DNA of 64,000 bases, taken from positions 1,426,001 to 1,490,000 of the forward strand of contig NZ_SODF01000001.1 of assembly GCF_004365875.1 (NCBI RefSeq), written 5' to 3'. Below are positions 60,667 to 64,000 of the stretch, piece by piece. The notes beneath the pieces were generated by a model. The model was not told the DNA's origin. It made no database searches and saw only the letters and a list, made by a program, of their open reading frames with translations. The translations under genes and the position numbers were made by a program. Source of the DNA: Kribbella kalugense. GTDB taxonomy: Bacteria > Actinomycetota > Actinomycetes > Propionibacteriales > Kribbellaceae. Numbering within the stretch: the first letter of the stretch is position 1; every line of letters starts with the position of its first letter.

Positions 60667-62340
60667 ATGAAACTTCCGCTGTCGCTCGCAGTCGCCGGGC
60701 CCGCCGCACGAGCTGAGCTTCCTGCTCTGGCTGCCGCGGCCGGCCTCGTCGTACTGCGAGTTGGCGCGGTGCTCGTCCGCCCGTGGCCGCTGGCGCTCGC
60801 CGTCGACCACGCGCTCGGCCCGAAGCCGACCGCCAATCCGGTCGCCGTACTCGGACTGGCCGCGGCTGGCAGCGTTGTCCTGTCTGCGGTCATCGGGCTG
60901 CTCGACATGGCGAGCCTGCGGACGGTCGAAGGCGCTGCTGAGCGGATCGGTGCGTCACTCCGGGCGACGATGTTCCAGCGCACGATGACCCGATCGCTTC
61001 GCTGGCATGATCGGATGCGCAGCGGCGAGCTCGTCTCGCGGCTCACCACCGACGTCGGCCGCCTGCTGGACGCAGTCGTCGCGGTGACCACGTCGTTCCT
61101 GCCCGATGCGGTGATGCTGGTCGGCGTACTCGCCCTGTTGGTTGCCTTCGACCCCGAGCTCGCTCTGATCGGGCTGGCCGTCGCACCGGTGCTCGGCGTC
61201 CTCGCGGTCCGGCAACGCCGACGGATCCGGGCCGCTCAGCAGGACGCCCGTACCGAGTCCGGACGGTTGGCCGGGGCAACGACCGACCTGCTCCGGAACG
61301 TCCGCGCCGTCCAGGCCTTCGGCCGGATCGACCGGGCCGCCGCGATCTTCGGCACCCGGAACCGTGCCGTCCTCGACGTCGAACTCCGCGCCATCGACGT
61401 GGACGCCCGCTGGACTCCGATGGCGGACATCGTCCTGGCGATCGGCGCCGCCATCGTCCTGGTCATCGGCGGGCGACATGTCCTGAGCGGCGCTCTGACC
61501 GTCGGCCAACTCCTGGTCGTACTGGCCTATCTCCGCGACCTCTACTCCCCCGTCCGCGGCCTGACCCGACTGTCCGTCGTACTCGCCAAAGCCGGCGCCA
61601 GCGCCGCCCGGGTCCGCGAGGTACTCGACTGCGACGAGGCCGTCGAGGACCGGTACGACGCTCGCCCGGCGCCGCGCCTCCACACCGGCATCCGGTTCGA
61701 ACAGATCTCCTTCGGCTACGAACCCGGACGCCCGGTGCTCGACCACTTCGACCTCGACATCGCGGCCGGCGAGACCGTCTGCCTGCTCGGTCCGAGCGGC
61801 ATCGGCAAGAGCACCACGCTCCACCTACTACTTCGCCTGTACGACGTCGACGCCGGACGGATCCTGATCGACGGGGTGGACCTCCGCGACTGCGATCAGC
61901 GGAGTCTGCGCGACCGGTTCGCCTTCGTCCCGCAGGACCCGTGGCTGCTGGACGCGACCATCGCCGAGAACATTGCCTTCGGCAACCAGAACGCGACCCG
62001 GGCGGGTGTGGTCGCGGCCGGCCGGTCCGCGCTGGTGGACGAGTTCGCCGACCGGCTGCCGTTCGGCTACGACACCCCGCTCGGCGAAAGCGGCGTACGA
62101 CTGTCCGGTGGTCAGCGCCGCCGGGTCGCACTCGCCCGGGCCGCGGTCTCGTCGGCGCCGATGGTGCTGCTCGACGAGCCGACCGCGTCGCTCGACCCGG
62201 TCTCCGCGGCCGCCGTGATCAATGCGATCCGGACCACGACCGCACACCGCACGGTCCTGCTCGTCACCCACGATCGCGACCTGGCGGCCATCGCCGACCG
62301 GGTCGTCACGCTCGACCACCAACTCGCCGGAAGGAGGTGA
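60667..62340 (+). CDS. ABC exporter, fused permease and ATPase (half transporter)
   Basis: A 557-residue type IV exporter subunit. Residues about 20-290 form the six-helix transmembrane domain (ERIGASLRATMFQRTM, MRSGELVSRLTTDVGRL); the ATPase has Walker A LGPSGIGKST, Q-loop VPQDPW, signature LSGGQRRR, Walker B MVLLDEPTAS and switch VTHDRD. Being a half transporter it should homodimerise. There is no N-terminal C39 peptidase, so any peptide cargo must be processed elsewhere or exported whole. Its final codons (AAGGAGGTGA) serve as ribosome binding site for the RS peptide. Confidence 0.92.
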   Translation: MKLPLSLAVAGPAARAELPALAAAAGLVVLRVGAVLVRPWPLALAVDHALGPKPTANPVAVLGLAAAGSVVLSAVIGLLDMASLRTVEGAAERIGASLRATMFQRTMTRSLRWHDRMRSGELVSRLTTDVGRLLDAVVAVTTSFLPDAVMLVGVLALLVAFDPELALIGLAVAPVLGVLAVRQRRRIRAAQQDARTESGRLAGATTDLLRNVRAVQAFGRIDRAAAIFGTRNRAVLDVELRAIDVDARWTPMADIVLAIGAAIVLVIGGRHVLSGALTVGQLLVVLAYLRDLYSPVRGLTRLSVVLAKAGASAARVREVLDCDEAVEDRYDARPAPRLHTGIRFEQISFGYEPGRPVLDHFDLDIAAGETVCLLGPSGIGKSTTLHLLLRLYDVDAGRILIDGVDLRDCDQRSLRDRFAFVPQDPWLLDATIAENIAFGNQNATRAGVVAAGRSALVDEFADRLPFGYDTPLGESGVRLSGGQRRRVALARAAVSSAPMVLLDEPTASLDPVSAAAVINAIRTTTAHRTVLLVTHDRDLAAIADRVVTLDHQLAGRR

Positions 62341-62345
62341 ACCTC

Positions 62346-62438
62346 ATGCGTATCAAGCCAGTCATGCACCACGGGCGGTCCCGGAGCCGGTCCCGTTCGC
62401 GCAGCCGCAGCCGTTCCCGCAGCCGCTCGCGCGGCTGA
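62346..62438 (+). CDS. Arg-Ser repeat mini-protein (30 aa), putative precursor peptide
   Basis: Translation gives MRIKPVMHHG, nine Arg-Ser dipeptides and a final Arg-Gly, net charge about +12. The ribosome binding site AAGGAGGTGA, five bases before the ATG, is the best in the window and overlaps the ABC stop. Serine codons alternate TCC, AGC, TCG and AGC, and arginine codons CGG, CGT and CGC, so the repeat is kept at protein level rather than by DNA slippage. Position between an exporter and a protein kinase suggests a secreted, possibly phosphorylated peptide. I know of no named family; function is inferred. Confidence 0.72.
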   Translation: MRIKPVMHHGRSRSRSRSRSRSRSRSRSRG

Positions 62439-62444
62439 CCCACC

Positions 62445-62478
62445 AGCCTGCCGCCGGGCCACCACCCGGCGGCAGGCT
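62445..62478 (+). terminator. Strong hairpin between RS peptide and kinase (attenuator)
   Basis: AGCCTGCCGCCGGG pairs perfectly with CCCGGCGGCAGGCT over a six-base loop (CCACCA), seven bases after the peptide stop. Without a U-tract it may partly terminate or protect the upstream mRNA, giving more peptide than kinase, as in many precursor-peptide operons. Confidence 0.65.
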
Positions 62479-62500
62479 TCGACCCTTCTGGAGACTGATC

Positions 62501-63277
62501 ATGCTCATCGACACTGCTACCGATGACGTGGACGGACTGGCTGTCTGGGACTGGGCCGAAGGCTGCGAACTGCCGGGCGGAACATTCGCCATCGACCGCC
62601 TCGGCGTCGGCCACCGCTCCGAGACCTGGCTGGTCTGGTCGGTCGCACTCTGGGCACCCGCCGTACTCAAAGCGGCCCGGCCCCATCAAATCCATCACCC
62701 CCGCGCCGTCAAGTCCCTCCGCCGCGAGACCGCCGCGCTGTCCGGCAACCTGCACCCGGCCGTCCCCAGACTCCTGGCCGACGGCACGGACGAAGCGATC
62801 CCGTACATCTTGGTCGAGTACGTCGACGGCCCGACCCTCGCCGACGAGCTCGAGGACAACGGCCTGCTCACCGGGCCCGAGGCCGCACTGCTCGGAGCAC
62901 AACTGCTCCCTGCGCTGATGGCCCTCCACCATCGCGGCCTCGCACACCTGGACGTCAAACCCGACAACGTGGTCCTGCGCGACGGGCGACCCGTGCTGAT
63001 CGACTACGGCAGTGCGAGGCGGCTGGGCAGCGAGCAACCGGCCGGTCATCCTGTCGGCACGGAAGGCTATGCCTCGCCCGCCCAAGAAGCCTGCGAGCCA
63101 GTGTCCGCCGCGATGGACCTTTACAGCCTCGGCCGAACCCTCGCCGAGGCTTGCGGCGAGCTGCCCGACAGCCTGCAACTCCTCCTCGCGCCGCAACCCA
63201 ACTCAGCTGAAGCTTTGACAGCGCTCGCGGACGCGGCCGGCGAACTCCGGCCGTGGCCCGAATGGCTCAGGGCGTGA
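62501..63277 (+). CDS. Soluble Ser/Thr-kinase-like protein
   Basis: A 258-residue minimal eukaryotic-type kinase domain with no membrane segment. Seen: glycine-loop variant RLGVGHRSETW, Lys57 (AVLKAARP), Glu76 (helix C), catalytic loop HLDVKPDN (149-156), DYG in place of DFG (168-170), GTEGYASPAQ activation/P+1 segment and Asp206 (MDLYSLG). All catalytic residues are present, so it should be active. GGAG lies seven bases before the ATG. Its likely substrate is the adjacent RS-repeat peptide. The 3' end overlaps the NTF2 gene by 11 bp. Confidence 0.85.
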   Translation: MLIDTATDDVDGLAVWDWAEGCELPGGTFAIDRLGVGHRSETWLVWSVALWAPAVLKAARPHQIHHPRAVKSLRRETAALSGNLHPAVPRLLADGTDEAIPYILVEYVDGPTLADELEDNGLLTGPEAALLGAQLLPALMALHHRGLAHLDVKPDNVVLRDGRPVLIDYGSARRLGSEQPAGHPVGTEGYASPAQEACEPVSAAMDLYSLGRTLAEACGELPDSLQLLLAPQPNSAEALTALADAAGELRPWPEWLRA

Positions 63278-63719
63278 GGTCCATCGCCGCGCGCCCCTCC
63301 GGGAAGTACGTCGGGACCGATACCTGGTCGTGCACGACCATCCACTGTCCGTCGATCTTCTGCCACGCCGACGTCCAGCGCAGCCAGTAGTCGATCTTGC
63401 CGCCGTTGCTCAGACTGGCGTTCATATGGTTGAGGCTGTAGACGACGGCGAGGTTGCCGTCGACAAGCACGGTCAGGTCGCGGGTCTCGTACTCGAGCGG
63501 CAGCTGGAACATCGTGAAGACCTGCTTCCAGTTCGCCGCCTTCTTCTCCGCGCCGAGGTGCCGGAGCGGCGCTTCGATGTCGAACGAGACGATGTTCGGC
63601 GCGAAGATCGTCTTGAGCGTCTCCAGATCACCGGTGCGGACGGCGTCGAGCAGGCTCTCGATACGCTCGCGGATATCGACTTCGGCCAGTGCGTTCTGTG
63701 TGGCGTTGTCTGTGGTCAT
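63267..63719 (-). CDS. NTF2-like / SnoaL-type small protein
   Basis: A 150-residue alpha+beta-barrel protein: IRERIESLLDAVRTGDLETLKTIFAPNIVSFDIEAPL, then WLRWTSAWQKIDGQWMVVHDQVSVP. This family includes isomerases, dehydratases and ligand binders; the role here is unknown. ATG 63719 is preferred to the upstream start at 63761. Divergent from a SigJ-type sigma factor gene. Confidence 0.85.
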   Translation of the reverse strand: MTTDNATQNALAEVDIRERIESLLDAVRTGDLETLKTIFAPNIVSFDIEAPLRHLGAEKKAANWKQVFTMFQLPLEYETRDLTVLVDGNLAVVYSLNHMNASLSNGGKIDYWLRWTSAWQKIDGQWMVVHDQVSVPTYFPEGRAAMDLTP

Positions 63720-63811
63720 GATCGGTACGACGAGACAGCCGCGCGGACTGTCAGACGTCACAGTTCGCCGGGCTGTCCCGTCGTACGGGTATGAACGAGG
63801 AGAGGAGCGCC

Positions 63812-64000
63812 ATGAGCGAGCCGGGTCTGAGCGCGATCATGAGCGAGCGGCGGCAGCTGATCAACCTCGCCTACCGGCTGCTCGGATCGCTGGCCGACGC
63901 GGAGGACGTGGTCCAGGAGACGTACGCCCGCTGGTACGCGATGTCGCCGGCCGAGCAGCAGGCGATCGACAACCCGGCCGCCTGGCTGACCAAGGTCGCC
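63812..64000 (+). CDS. SigJ-type (ECF41) RNA polymerase sigma factor, 5' part only
   Basis: The first 63 codons are visible: ERRQLINLAYRLLGSLADAEDVVQETYARWY is region 2.1-2.2, and NPAAWLTKVA is typical of SigJ/ECF41 factors, which carry a C-terminal NTF2-like domain. GAGGAGAGGAG precedes ATG 63812; ATG 63791 in the same frame is possible. Cut by the window edge. Confidence 0.85.
   Translation, partial: MSEPGLSAIMSERRQLINLAYRLLGSLADAEDVVQETYARWYAMSPAEQQAIDNPAAWLTKVA

Noticed and set aside
60667..62340. Bacteriocin ABC transporter with leader peptidase
   Set aside because: The N-terminus goes straight into membrane helices; no C39 peptidase Cys/His domain is present.
62346..63277. Class III/IV lanthipeptide synthetase system
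   Set aside because: Only a kinase domain is encoded; no lyase or cyclase domain is present and the peptide has no cysteine, so lanthionine rings cannot form.
1..64000. CRISPR arrays, prophage, insertion sequences, tRNA and rRNA genes
   Set aside because: No regularly spaced repeats, transposase, integrase or phage structural genes, and no tRNA-like cloverleaf or TTCGAATCC-type arm in the spacers I inspected by eye.

Overview
The window is high-GC chromosomal DNA from an actinobacterium. Nearly every third codon position is G or C, genes are packed tightly with ATGA/GTGA overlaps, and many transcripts look leaderless. Marker families (ParE with a DUF7455 neighbour, a primary sigma factor with an Ala/Lys-rich N-terminus, DUF6412 beside YidC, TIGR02569, MocR, DUF5753) suggest Propionibacteriales, most likely Kribbella or a relative. 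That placement is inference, because no rRNA is present. I found no phage, transposase, CRISPR array, tRNA or rRNA.

Layout. 1-2.6 kb: topoisomerase IV subunit B (cut by the left edge) and a small zinc-binding DUF7455 protein. 2.6-12 kb: a MocR regulator divergent from a LysE exporter, a glycogen-debranching-like enzyme, a DUF456 membrane protein, an exported protein followed by an OmpR-type two-component system, PPK2 and a methyltransferase. 12-16 kb: a phosphotransferase, and a ROK regulator / sugar isomerase / Gfo-Idh-MocA dehydrogenase operon. 16-24 kb: YidC, DUF6412, the principal sigma factor, HhH-GPD glycosylase, UspA, a GCS2-family ligase, a metallo-beta-lactamase-fold (MBL) hydrolase, DNA polymerase IV and an unknown zinc/TPR-like protein. 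24-32 kb: DDAH, hemerythrin, a five-gene TetR-controlled operon (SDR, trans-acting enoyl-reductase-like, hydrolase, YccF, MBL hydrolase) and exonuclease III. 32-41 kb: an S9 oligopeptidase, a second group 1/2 sigma factor with a SigR-type promoter, HAD, CPBP, Dyp peroxidase and ATP-dependent DNA ligase. 41-54 kb: methyltransferases, a DUF5753 regulator, an orphan CtaD, an F420/FMN-type monooxygenase with a hydrolase and LysR, a DUF1906 secreted glycoside-hydrolase-like protein, TetR/MFS, TIGR02569 and LexA. 54-58 kb: an ECF42 sigma factor with its DGPF/YCII partner, VOC, acyltransferase and SRPBCC. 58-64 kb: a NarL-type two-component system, an ABC exporter, a 30-residue Arg-Ser repeat peptide, a soluble protein kinase, an NTF2-like protein and a partial SigJ-type sigma factor.

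The most unusual locus is 58.1-63.3 kb. A half-size ABC exporter gene is followed 5 nt later, behind a near-perfect ribosome binding site, by an ORF encoding MRIKPVMHHG plus nine Arg-Ser dipeptides and Arg-Gly. A perfect 14-bp hairpin then separates it from a Ser/Thr-kinase-like protein with all catalytic residues. The adjacent histidine kinase and response regulator are divergent. Almost identical 12-bp palindromes lie about 52 bp upstream of the start of both the ABC operon and the gene downstream of the regulator. I read this as a regulated module for making, phosphorylating and exporting a cationic RS-repeat peptide. It resembles SR-protein phosphorylation in logic and a RiPP operon in layout.

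Regulatory architecture. About twenty genes have a NANNNT -10 hexamer exactly 6-7 nt before the start codon and no Shine-Dalgarno, which implies leaderless mRNAs. A 54-bp structured intergenic element occurs twice, at 16.1 and 53.7 kb, with compensatory changes in its inner hairpin. Several convergent gene pairs overlap at their 3' ends, by up to 63 bp.
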